From positions 1 through 64,000 of the forward strand of contig JAUHVK010000004.1 in assembly GCA_030425145.1 (NCBI GenBank): 64,000 bases of DNA, written 5' to 3'. The notes under the pieces are model-generated. The model had not been told where the DNA came from and made no database searches. It saw nothing but the letters and a program-made list of their open reading frames with translations. Both the position numbers and the translations under genes were made by a program. The stretch comes from Alphaproteobacteria bacterium (lineage in GTDB: Bacteria > Pseudomonadota > Alphaproteobacteria > Rhodobacterales > Rhodobacteraceae). This document shows, one piece after another, positions 1 to 6,999 of the stretch (position 1 is the stretch's first letter; the number at the start of each line of letters is the position of its first letter).

Positions 1-251
1 CCAGTCAACCACCCCGTCTGGCGCCCCGCCGTGCGCCTCAGCGCCGCCGGTGAGGGGCCTTCTACGGCCACCAATCAAAACCCGCAAGCAAAAAAATCAC
101 CCAAATCATAATTTTTTTCAAATGGGCATTTCCCGTCTGAAAACAGGTGTTTGGCGCAATAATCGTTCGCTGACGTGACGCCTCACGCAACCACCCTTAC
201 GTCAAATCTATATGTAGTGATCAGCTCCACCCTGACCACAGAACCTACCGT
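1..251. other. Left-edge non-coding stretch
   Basis: No gene can be supported here. Bases 1-60 are very GC-rich and hold a short inverted repeat (CCTCA at 36-40, TGAGG at 51-55). One plus-strand frame open from the left edge ends at TGA 51-53 with an Arg/Pro-rich tail, so the extreme 3' end of a gene entering from the left is possible but unproven. Bases 90-200 are AT-rich. The stretch follows the 3' end of msrQ, which reads toward it. Confidence 0.3.
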
Positions 252-866
252 TCAGACCTGTCGCGTGGCCCCCAAATCGGGGCGACGATCCAGACGAAAA
301 CGGGTCAGGAGGAGCACCGCAATGACACCGGCATAGAGGATTGGCTCCCATTGGAAGCCTTTGGTCAGGAGAAGGAAGTGCGCCGCGGCGAGAAACGCGA
401 TCGGATAGACGAGTTTGTGCAGCTTTCGCCACGCGTTCGGCCCCAGCTTTCGCAAACTCCAGTTGTTTGATGTGAACGCGAGCGGAATCATCAGTGTGAA
501 TGCGGCCATGCCGACAGTGATGTACCAGCGCTTGACGATGTCGGTCCAGACATTCTGGAACTGAATATCCAGAACCAGCCAGGTCAGAAGATGCGCCAAC
601 AGGTAGAAGAAGGTGACGACCCCGACGGCGCGGCGGAACTTCAGCAAATTGAGACCTGTCCATCGACGCAGCGGCGTGACCGCCAGACCGGCGATCAAGA
701 ACCAGAGGCTCCAGAGTCCCAATTCGTGTTCGATCCGCTTGGCCGGGTCTATACCAAGCTCACCCGTCAGCCCGAGATAGAAGAGACCCACGACCGGAAT
801 CGGCGCCAGCGCATAAAGCACCCATGCAGGCACCCGACGCAGGATCGCGTTAATCTGGTCAACCAC
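252..866 (-). CDS. msrQ: MsrQ, heme-binding membrane subunit of the periplasmic methionine sulfoxide reductase
   Basis: This inner-membrane b-type cytochrome passes electrons from the quinone pool or cytosolic flavin to MsrP, which repairs oxidised methionines in periplasmic proteins. The 204-residue product is of family length, with about six hydrophobic helices. His92, His150 and His163 lie in the same relative positions as the heme histidines of E. coli MsrQ. The start is a GTG at 864-866, only 2 bases after the msrP stop, so the two genes are translationally coupled. A GGGAG element lies about 11 bases upstream of the GTG. Identification is secure; the exact electron donor is not visible in the sequence. 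Confidence 0.93.
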   Translation of the reverse strand: MVDQINAILRRVPAWVLYALAPIPVVGLFYLGLTGELGIDPAKRIEHELGLWSLWFLIAGLAVTPLRRWTGLNLLKFRRAVGVVTFFYLLAHLLTWLVLDIQFQNVWTDIVKRWYITVGMAAFTLMIPLAFTSNNWSLRKLGPNAWRKLHKLVYPIAFLAAAHFLLLTKGFQWEPILYAGVIAVLLLTRFRLDRRPDLGATRQV

Positions 867-868
867 GG

Positions 869-1774
869 TCAGAAGAACTCCCGCAGGTCCATACCATCAT
901 AGAGACCAGAGACGTCTTCTTCATAGCCGTTAAACATGAGGGTCGGTTCACGCTTGGCGAAGATACCGCTACCGATCCGTCGTTCGGTGGCCTGCGACCA
1001 ACGGGGGTGATCCACTTCGGGGTTCACGTTGCTGTAGAATCCGTATTCACGCGGATTGGCGATATTCCAGCTTGCTGCGGGTTCGTCTTCTACGAGAGAG
1101 ATGCGGACGATGGATTTGATTGACTTGAACCCGTATTTCCACGGAACGACCAGACGCATCGGCGCACCGTTCTGCTTTGGAATGTCCCGTCCGTAAATGC
1201 CTGTCGCCATCATGGTCAAAGGATGCATCGCTTCATCGAGACGCAAGCCTTCGACATAGGGCCAGTCGAGGACAGGCCGCGAGACACCCGGCATTTCATC
1301 CGGGCGCAGCGCTGTTTCAAAGGCGACGTATTTCGCGCCGGATTGCACCCCCACCCAATTGAGCAGGTCGGCCAATTCAAAGCCGTTCCACGGCACAACC
1401 ATCGACCACGCCTCGACACAACGGAATCGGTAGATGCGCTCTTCGATGGTCATCTGCGAGAGGATGTCGCCAAAACTGTAGTCGCCGGGTTTGTCGACAA
1501 GCCCGTCGATCCGTAAAGTCCAAGGCTCGATGGTGAGGGCTTGCGCATAGCGGGCCGGGTCTTCTTTGCCTGTGCCGAATTCGTAGTAGTTGCAGTAATT
1601 GGTGATCTCTTCCCAAGCGTTCGGTTCAAGGCCGTCCTTTGCGCGAGCAGCGAAAGGCGTTGCCCCGGCGATCCCACCAGCAGCGATGCCCGCCATCAGC
1701 TGCCGACGGTTCAGGAAAGCAGAATACGGGGTCACATCTTCTGCACTCAGAGTGTTTTTCCAGCGATACGCCAT
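869..1774 (-). CDS. msrP: MsrP, periplasmic molybdopterin methionine sulfoxide reductase catalytic subunit
   Basis: MsrP (YedY) is a sulfite-oxidase-fold molybdoenzyme that reduces Met-R-O and Met-S-O in periplasmic proteins, using electrons from MsrQ. The chosen ATG at 1772-1774 has a GAGG ribosome site 6 bases upstream and gives 301 residues; upstream in-frame codons encode nothing family-like. A twin-arginine signal (NRRQLMAG, near residue 22) precedes a hydrophobic Gly/Ala stretch, as expected for Tat export of a folded cofactor enzyme. The Mo-ligating cysteine is in the motif RFRCVEAWSM. It is first in a two-gene operon with msrQ. Confidence 0.94.
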   Translation of the reverse strand: MAYRWKNTLSAEDVTPYSAFLNRRQLMAGIAAGGIAGATPFAARAKDGLEPNAWEEITNYCNYYEFGTGKEDPARYAQALTIEPWTLRIDGLVDKPGDYSFGDILSQMTIEERIYRFRCVEAWSMVVPWNGFELADLLNWVGVQSGAKYVAFETALRPDEMPGVSRPVLDWPYVEGLRLDEAMHPLTMMATGIYGRDIPKQNGAPMRLVVPWKYGFKSIKSIVRISLVEDEPAASWNIANPREYGFYSNVNPEVDHPRWSQATERRIGSGIFAKREPTLMFNGYEEDVSGLYDGMDLREFF

Positions 1775-1902
1775 GGGGACCTCATCAATTGCGGTTCCCC
1801 AGACACATAGAGGCAGTGTGTCAAACGACCAAACCAAGTTGTCTCACGTGTGCGTGGTCGTTCTGAAATGTTCTTGGCGCAGACCATTGTCTGCAGGTGG
1901 CG

Positions 1903-2343
1903 TCAGCCTTCGATCATGTCGACCCGCAGGGCGTGACGGCCGCCTTCGAATTCTGCATCGAGGAAAGCATCGACAATATCCAGCGCCAAGCCTTCTCCGA
2001 CCACGCGGGCACCGATGGACAGAATATTGGCGTCGTTGTGCTGTCGGATCATGCGTGCCGAGAACGTGTCGGAGCAAACGCCGCAGCGGATGCCCTTGAC
2101 CTTGTTCGCCGCCATCATGATGCCCTGTCCGGTACCGCAGAAGATAATGCCCAGCGCGCAATCTCCAGACGCCACGCGTTGAGCGGCAGCCTGTCCATGC
2201 TTGGGGTAGTGCGTGCTTTCCGGAGTGGTCGGGCCGATATCGACCACCTCCCAACCTTTATCTGCAATGTGCCGTGCCACCGCCTGGCGCAGATCAATTG
2301 CCGCGTGATCGCTGGAAAGAACGATGCGTTTTGTGTTGGTCAT
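1903..2343 (-). CDS. rpiB: Ribose 5-phosphate isomerase B
   Basis: It interconverts ribose 5-phosphate and ribulose 5-phosphate in the pentose phosphate pathway, or allose/other sugar phosphates in some relatives. The 146-residue product opens with the family motif SSDHAA and carries the active-site loop FCGTGQGIMMAANK, whose cysteine is the usual catalytic base. The C-terminal part has the conserved HNDANILSIGARV segment. It sits 65 bases downstream of msrPQ's promoter end on the same strand but appears to be a separate unit. The LacA/RpiB family is homogeneous, so the assignment is strong. Confidence 0.93.
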   Translation of the reverse strand: MTNTKRIVLSSDHAAIDLRQAVARHIADKGWEVVDIGPTTPESTHYPKHGQAAAQRVASGDCALGIIFCGTGQGIMMAANKVKGIRCGVCSDTFSARMIRQHNDANILSIGARVVGEGLALDIVDAFLDAEFEGGRHALRVDMIEG

Positions 2344-2428
2344 GGCGAGGCCGTCCTGATCGCAATTGCAGATGGGGCCTTGGACCAGAACCGCGCGGTC
2401 CCGTCAATTACCCAGCGCGCAGCGGTCA

Positions 2429-2854
2429 CTAAGCGTCAACATCCGGCACCTTGGCCACCAACTCCACGGTATTGCCGTCCGGATCGCGCGTGAAGAGACC
2501 ACGCCAACCGACCCAGTCAAAATTCTGATAATGCGCGTCATAACCCTGTGCCTCCAGCCATGCCTTTGCACTCTCCTGCTCCTCCCAGGGCAAGCTTAGC
2601 GCGATGTGATGCAGTGCACCATCACCGGTCCCTTGAGCAGATGCCACGGTTGCTTCGAACAGGGCAAGCACAGCCGTGTGGCCCCCAAAGCTCTCGCCAA
2701 GCTGAAAAAATGTGATCTGCTGTGGCCCGGTGCGCCTGCCGTTCGGAAGCACCTTGAGGCCGAGGACATGCTCGTAAAAGGCAACCATTGCCGTATAATC
2801 CCGGCAACGGATCGCGATTTCGCCCAAGGCGCGTGGCTGGAAACCCCGGGTCAT
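2429..2854 (-). CDS. VOC (glyoxalase/bleomycin-resistance fold) protein
   Basis: This is a 141-residue single-domain vicinal-oxygen-chelate protein with the typical opening of a YxxVLG segment (AFYEHVLGLKVLP, about residues 26-38) and the closing DPDGNTVELV motif. Metal-ligand candidates are a His in DGALHHIAL and the Glu in the last motif. The substrate cannot be read from the sequence: lyase, dioxygenase and resistance proteins share this fold. It overlaps the upstream FMN-binding glutamate-synthase-like gene by 4 bases, so the two are co-translated. Confidence 0.8.
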   Translation of the reverse strand: MTRGFQPRALGEIAIRCRDYTAMVAFYEHVLGLKVLPNGRRTGPQQITFFQLGESFGGHTAVLALFEATVASAQGTGDGALHHIALSLPWEEQESAKAWLEAQGYDAHYQNFDWVGWRGLFTRDPDGNTVELVAKVPDVDA

Positions 2855-4335
2855 ACTGACCTCGATTGCGGCCAGAGGTCGGACATCAGGATGCTGCGCC
2901 CATTGGGCTGAACCACCCGCACATGGCTGCGGCGCATCAGGCGGGGCTCGGCAACACCCACGGAGTGGGCAATTGTCTCAACCTCTTTGATGATCTCTTT
3001 CGCATAAGCCGCCACCCGCAATTCCTTGTCTTCGACGACAAGACCGGACTGGAACCGGGGGTTGTGGGTGGTGATCCCGGTCGGACAGGTGTTGCGGTTG
3101 CACTTGAGTGCCTGAATGCAGCCCAGCGCGAACATGAAACCCCGCGCCGATGTCACGAAATCCGCGCCCGTCGCCAGAGCCCAGGCTACATCACCGGGGT
3201 TGACGAGCTTGCCGCTGGCGACCAGCGGGATTCGATCCCGCAACCCATAAGCATTGCGCAGGTTGGCGACCATCGGCAGCGCCTCACGGATGCTCATGCC
3301 GACGAGATCGATCAAAGGCATCGGTGCCGCCCCCGTACCACCTTCACCGCCGTCCAAGGTGATGAAATCCGGGGCAGCCTCAGCACCGCGCGTTTTTATC
3401 GCGTCGAACAACCCGACAACACCTTCCTCGGCTCCGACACACATCTTGATGCCTGTCGGTTTGCCCGTGATGTCTCGGACCCGCGCGACCATGTCCAAAA
3501 GGTCGTTCCAGTCATCAACCTCCTCGTGACGATTTGGAGAGATGCTGTCCTTTCCAATCGGAATCCCTCGCACCTGAGCGATCTCAGGCGTCACCTTTTC
3601 ACCGGGCAGGATTCCTCCTTTGCCGGGCTTTGCGCCCTGGCTCAGCTTGATCTCGAACATGCGCACAGTTTCGTGCCCCGCAACCTCTCGCAACTTGCCC
3701 TCGTCCAGTCGGCCTTCGGCGTCGCGCACACCGTACTTAGCCGTACCGATCTGGAAGACGATGTCGCAACCACCTTCAAGATGGTACGGTGATAGCCCAC
3801 CTTCGCCGGTATTCATCCAGATCCCCGCCCGCTTTGCACCTTTGCTCAACGCTCGCACGGCCGGTTTCGATATTGCGCCATAACTCATGCCAGAGAGGTT
3901 GAAGAACGAGGTCGTCGTGTACGGAATCCGCGCGCCGGGGCCGATGACCTTGGGCTCAGACTTGGCAAACTGGTTATCGATCGGCGGGAACGCGGCATTC
4001 ACGAAAATCGGCGTCCCGACGATTGAGGTGTTCCGCGTCGATCCAAAAGCAACCGTGTTGCCGTGCCCCTCCGCAGACCGCTTAACCCATTCACGCTGCG
4101 CGCGGTTAAAGGGCAACTCTTCGCGGTCCATCGCGAAAAAGTACTGGCGGAAAAATTCCCCCAAGGTCGAAAACAAGGACCGAAACCGCCCCAGCACCGG
4201 ATAGTTGCGCCGGATGGCATCGCTGGTCTGCGTGCGGTCAATGATCCCGAGCACAATGGCCATGAGTACGACCAGCCCAATCACGCCCACAAACAGAAGC
4301 GCCAAAAAATTCAAAGCATACATAGCGACGCCCAT
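2851..4335 (-). CDS. FMN-binding glutamate-synthase family protein (GltB central-domain type)
   Basis: The 494-residue protein starts with about two hydrophobic segments (residues 1-30) and then has the FMN-binding (beta/alpha)8 domain of glutamate synthase, including TLDGGEGGTGAAP and SGKLVNPGDVAWALATGADF. A cysteine cluster CNRNTCPTGI corresponds to the Fe-S ligands of glutamate synthases. The N-terminal glutaminase domain of true GOGAT is absent, so ammonia release from glutamine is not encoded here. Membrane anchoring plus the stand-alone synthase domain is typical of this widespread but poorly characterised subfamily. An alternative ATG 12 bases downstream (4321-4323) is possible. Confidence 0.85.
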   Translation of the reverse strand: MGVAMYALNFLALLFVGVIGLVVLMAIVLGIIDRTQTSDAIRRNYPVLGRFRSLFSTLGEFFRQYFFAMDREELPFNRAQREWVKRSAEGHGNTVAFGSTRNTSIVGTPIFVNAAFPPIDNQFAKSEPKVIGPGARIPYTTTSFFNLSGMSYGAISKPAVRALSKGAKRAGIWMNTGEGGLSPYHLEGGCDIVFQIGTAKYGVRDAEGRLDEGKLREVAGHETVRMFEIKLSQGAKPGKGGILPGEKVTPEIAQVRGIPIGKDSISPNRHEEVDDWNDLLDMVARVRDITGKPTGIKMCVGAEEGVVGLFDAIKTRGAEAAPDFITLDGGEGGTGAAPMPLIDLVGMSIREALPMVANLRNAYGLRDRIPLVASGKLVNPGDVAWALATGADFVTSARGFMFALGCIQALKCNRNTCPTGITTHNPRFQSGLVVEDKELRVAAYAKEIIKEVETIAHSVGVAEPRLMRRSHVRVVQPNGRSILMSDLWPQSRSV

Positions 4336-4435
4336 ACCGACCTCACATTCAATTCATTGCACCTAGAATGAGGAACACGTTTGACTGTTCTCACCTGCCC
4401 AGCTTACGGCAAGGATAGGCATAAATGGAAACCCC

Positions 4436-4612
4436 ATGAAACGCCTGCTTGCCACACTGGCTTTGACAGTCGCGGCATCCGCGGTCTCCGCGTCCGGCAT
4501 AATCTCCTATGACATCGACCAATCGTTCGACGACGTCACCTACGAGCTCGAAAACGAGATCCTCGACGCGGGGCTGGACGGCATTGCAAAGGCCGCCATC
4601 GGGCTTGAATGA
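4436..4612 (+). CDS. Short secreted protein, possibly a truncated DUF302-like protein
   Basis: Reading from ATG 4436-4438 to TGA 4610-4612 gives 58 residues. Residues 1-20 form a clear signal peptide (MKRLLATLALTVAASAVSAS), preceded by GGA about 6 bases before the ATG. The remaining 38 residues (for example SYDIDQSFDDVTYELE) resemble the first strand and helix of DUF302-type secreted proteins, which are normally over 100 residues long. The reading frame then ends abruptly. It is either a genuine small exported protein or a decayed remnant; the DUF302 likeness is from recall, not an alignment. Confidence 0.45.
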   Translation: MKRLLATLALTVAASAVSASGIISYDIDQSFDDVTYELENEILDAGLDGIAKAAIGLE

Positions 4613-4799
4613 TGACGAATTTCTGACGCCATTTCACAAGAATTTCACTTGAAGATCCAGTAGCTTGCGGCTTAGGCGCCAGTCACTCTTCGTCAAGTCA
4701 CATCGGCGGATTTCCCCACAAATCCAACCGTCTTTTTCAAACGTTAACGAAGCAGATGTGCGTGACACATCGCAACGTATGACAAAAAGGACGACTAAC

Positions 4800-5285
4800 A
4801 TGTTTCGCAAGACAACAATCGCCCTCACAGCTGCCGCTTCGCTGCTGGCAGGCACCGCCTTCGCCGGAGGTCACTCCAAGGACATCGTCGACACAGCCGT
4901 CGACGCTGGCACGTTCGAAACTCTCGTCGCGGCTGTTCAGGCTGCGGGTCTGGTCGACACGCTGAAGGGCGACGGCCCGTTCACCGTATTCGCTCCGACC
5001 GACGCAGCATTTGCCGCATTGCCAGATGGCACTGTCGAGAACCTGCTGCTTCCCGAGAACAAGGATCAGCTGGTCGCAATTCTGACCTACCACGTGGTCC
5101 CCGGCAAAGTCATGTCGACCGACCTCATGGATGACATGGAAGCCGAGACCGTTCAGGGCTCCTCTGTGACCATCGACCTCGACAACGGTGTGATGGTTGA
5201 GAACGCAACCGTGACCACCGCCGACATCGAAACGTCGAACGGTGTGATCCACGTGATCGACACAGTGATCCTGCCGGAAGGCTAA
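4800..5285 (+). CDS. Secreted fasciclin (FAS1) domain protein
   Basis: The chosen ATG at 4800 follows AAAAAGGAC and begins a cleavable signal peptide ([22 protein letters not shown], with likely cleavage after AFA). The rest is one FAS1 domain with its two signature blocks: [15 protein letters not shown] near residue 62, and the closing [13 protein letters not shown]. Bacterial FAS1 proteins are periplasmic or surface adhesion-like proteins with no known catalysis. At 161 residues it is of normal length. It appears to be a single-gene unit with its own terminator just downstream. An in-frame ATG at 4779 would only add residues in front of the signal. Confidence 0.9.
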   Translation: MFRKTTIALTAAASLLAGTAFAGGHSKDIVDTAVDAGTFETLVAAVQAAGLVDTLKGDGPFTVFAPTDAAFAALPDGTVENLLLPENKDQLVAILTYHVVPGKVMSTDLMDDMEAETVQGSSVTIDLDNGVMVENATVTTADIETSNGVIHVIDTVILPEG

Positions 5286-5310
5286 AACACTGGCGAAGAA
5301 GCGCAATCAT

Positions 5311-5340
5311 GGGCGGTCTTCGGGCCGCCCTTTCTCTTTG
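5311..5340 (+). terminator. Intrinsic terminator of the fasciclin gene
   Basis: GGGCGG (5311-5316) pairs with CCGCCC (5325-5330) around a TCTTCGGG loop. A T-rich tract (TTTCTCTTT) follows immediately. It lies 26 bases after the fasciclin stop. Confidence 0.8.
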
Positions 5341-5378
5341 TGATGCGCCCCAAAATGGCCACTTGAGGCACCCGGTTA

Positions 5379-6131
5379 ATGCCGTACTCTGCAGCCATGT
5401 TTGATCGCCTCCGCAACACAGGATTTGATGTCGAAACCCGCAACCATGCGGGCGCCATTCTTTCTGTGGATTTTCCCGAAATCGCTGGCGAGCTCGAAGC
5501 CGCTCTTCTTGATCTGTCTATTCCATCGGAAGAGCTGATCGGCTCCGGCGGGGGCGAGGCGCCATCCACACAACGTCTGCGGAGGCGTCTTTATGCAGAG
5601 CAATGGCCCAAGCACACTTTCGACTTCAGGATGATCGTCGACGGTCGCGAGACGGTGTCACACAGCCATGAGATTGACCATGTGCGGACCAGCCCACTGG
5701 GAAAAGTCGCTCTAGAAATCGAGTGGAACAACAAGGATCCGTTCTTTGATCGCGATCTCGAAAACTTCCAACGCCTACACGCACAATCCGCAATCTCGGT
5801 TGGCATTCTGATCACCCGTGGCGCAAGCCTTCAGGATGACATGCGGGGCATCATTCAAGGCTGCATCGAAAAGCACGGTTTCATCGATGAGGCGAACATG
5901 GTCGCCGCATTCGGAATGAAGGACCGCACCAAACGTCAGCGCGACGCGGTGCAACGGTTGATCGACCAGCGGACACCCTTTGCGGAAGCATTTGCCAAGC
6001 ATTTTGTCAGCGACAAGTTCGGCGCGGCGACAACCCATTGGCAAAAGCTGAAAGACCGCATCGACCGCGGGGTCGGCAACCCCTGCCCGCTTCTCTTAAT
6101 TGGTTTGCCAGCGTCGATCATCGAGACCTGA
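5379..6131 (+). CDS. BglII/BstYI-family type II restriction endonuclease
   Basis: The 250-residue product matches the BglII/BstYI family (PF09195-type). The putative catalytic core is an Asp in SHEIDHV (about residue 99) followed by an E-x-E-W motif, ALEIEWNNKDPFFDRDL (about 110-126). This corresponds to the Asp...Glu-x-Gln/Glu metal site of BglII. The segment SVGILITRG matches the next core strand. Family members cut AGATCT or RGATCY; the specificity here is inferred only. It is convergent with the methyltransferase at 6193-6849, whose stop is 61 bases away. A second ATG at 5397 is an alternative start. No mobile genes flank the pair. Confidence 0.82.
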   Translation: MPYSAAMFDRLRNTGFDVETRNHAGAILSVDFPEIAGELEAALLDLSIPSEELIGSGGGEAPSTQRLRRRLYAEQWPKHTFDFRMIVDGRETVSHSHEIDHVRTSPLGKVALEIEWNNKDPFFDRDLENFQRLHAQSAISVGILITRGASLQDDMRGIIQGCIEKHGFIDEANMVAAFGMKDRTKRQRDAVQRLIDQRTPFAEAFAKHFVSDKFGAATTHWQKLKDRIDRGVGNPCPLLLIGLPASIIET

Positions 6132-6192
6132 AACGCGAACACAGCGGATGAAGCGTCACGGCATCATCGCGTTTCGACGGATCGAAACGCCC

Positions 6193-6849
6193 TTACTCTG
6201 CCGCGACTCCGGAATTGTGTTTGTAGGTCTTCCATGTCGGCTTGTAGTCGTCGCTCGCCTGATTGCCCCAAACGGTCCACCCGTCTCGCACACCACGACC
6301 GAACAGCTCAAGATACGGGCCCCAGGAACAGCCTTCGATGATCTTGTATTGCTCATCGGGTTTGCGGCTGTGCTCGCGCTTGCGGGTCTTGAGCACATCG
6401 CCATCCGGTTCTTCGGCTTCCATGTAATTAACCTGTGACCGCCCCGGTTGAAGCGTACGCACGTCTTTACCACGCACCCCGAACAGCAGAATCTCGGTCA
6501 CATTGCGGAAGTAGAAGCCAACGCCACGTCCATCCGGGCCACCATCCTTGCGGACCTTTTCCCAGATGATGTTCGACTTGTACTCAAAGCCCCAGGCGTT
6601 CAGCACCTGAAGCCCCTCGGGCAGCAGGGCATTCGGCACCCAGAGATAGCAATGCGCGCGGTCGGCCAGATGCTCGGCCACGGGCAGCGCGCAGATTTCG
6701 TCCAGTTCCATCGTTGGATAACGCGCGAGGCGTTTGTGCTCGGGGGCAACCTTGCCTGTCCGGTTCTGAAACCGCCACGGCGGGTCAGCCATGACACAGC
6801 CAAAGCGGTCGTCACCCAAGAACCCGCGCAGATCGTCCGCCGCTGTCAT
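6193..6849 (-). CDS. MT-A70 family DNA N6-adenine methyltransferase
   Basis: This 218-residue protein carries the amino-methyltransferase catalytic motif DPPW (MADPPWRF, about residue 23). It also has the MT-A70 features YLWVPNALLPEGL and a C-terminal YLELFGRG segment. The ATG at 6847-6849 has GGAGG 4 bases upstream; a more distal TTG would only add four residues. MT-A70 proteins methylate adenine N6 in DNA. Beside a BglII/BstYI-like endonuclease, its likely role is protecting the GATC-containing recognition site of the host. It has no separate target-recognition domain. Function as the cognate methylase is inferred from adjacency. Confidence 0.85.
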   Translation of the reverse strand: MTAADDLRGFLGDDRFGCVMADPPWRFQNRTGKVAPEHKRLARYPTMELDEICALPVAEHLADRAHCYLWVPNALLPEGLQVLNAWGFEYKSNIIWEKVRKDGGPDGRGVGFYFRNVTEILLFGVRGKDVRTLQPGRSQVNYMEAEEPDGDVLKTRKREHSRKPDEQYKIIEGCSWGPYLELFGRGVRDGWTVWGNQASDDYKPTWKTYKHNSGVAAE

Positions 6850-6962
6850 CCATGCCTCCAATAGTATTGGCCCTCATGTGTAAGCCAACATCTTGTGTCT
6901 GGCAAACGATGATTACCCACTTTCCACAGCTTATTCGGGCAGACGTTAAGAAGCTGAAAACA

Positions 6963-6990
6963 GAAAAAGGCGGGGATTTCGCCCCGCCTT
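6963..6990 (-). terminator. Intrinsic terminator of clpB
   Basis: Read on the minus strand, AAGGCGGGG and CCCCGCCTT (6982-6990 and 6967-6975) form a 9-base stem with a 6-base loop, followed by a T-rich run. It begins 10 bases beyond the clpB stop codon. Confidence 0.85.
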
Positions 6991-6999
6991 TCGTTTCGC

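Noticed and set aside
5379-6861. A mobile defence island
   Set aside because: No integrase, transposase, tRNA or direct-repeat boundary flanks the R-M pair, and neighbours are core genes.
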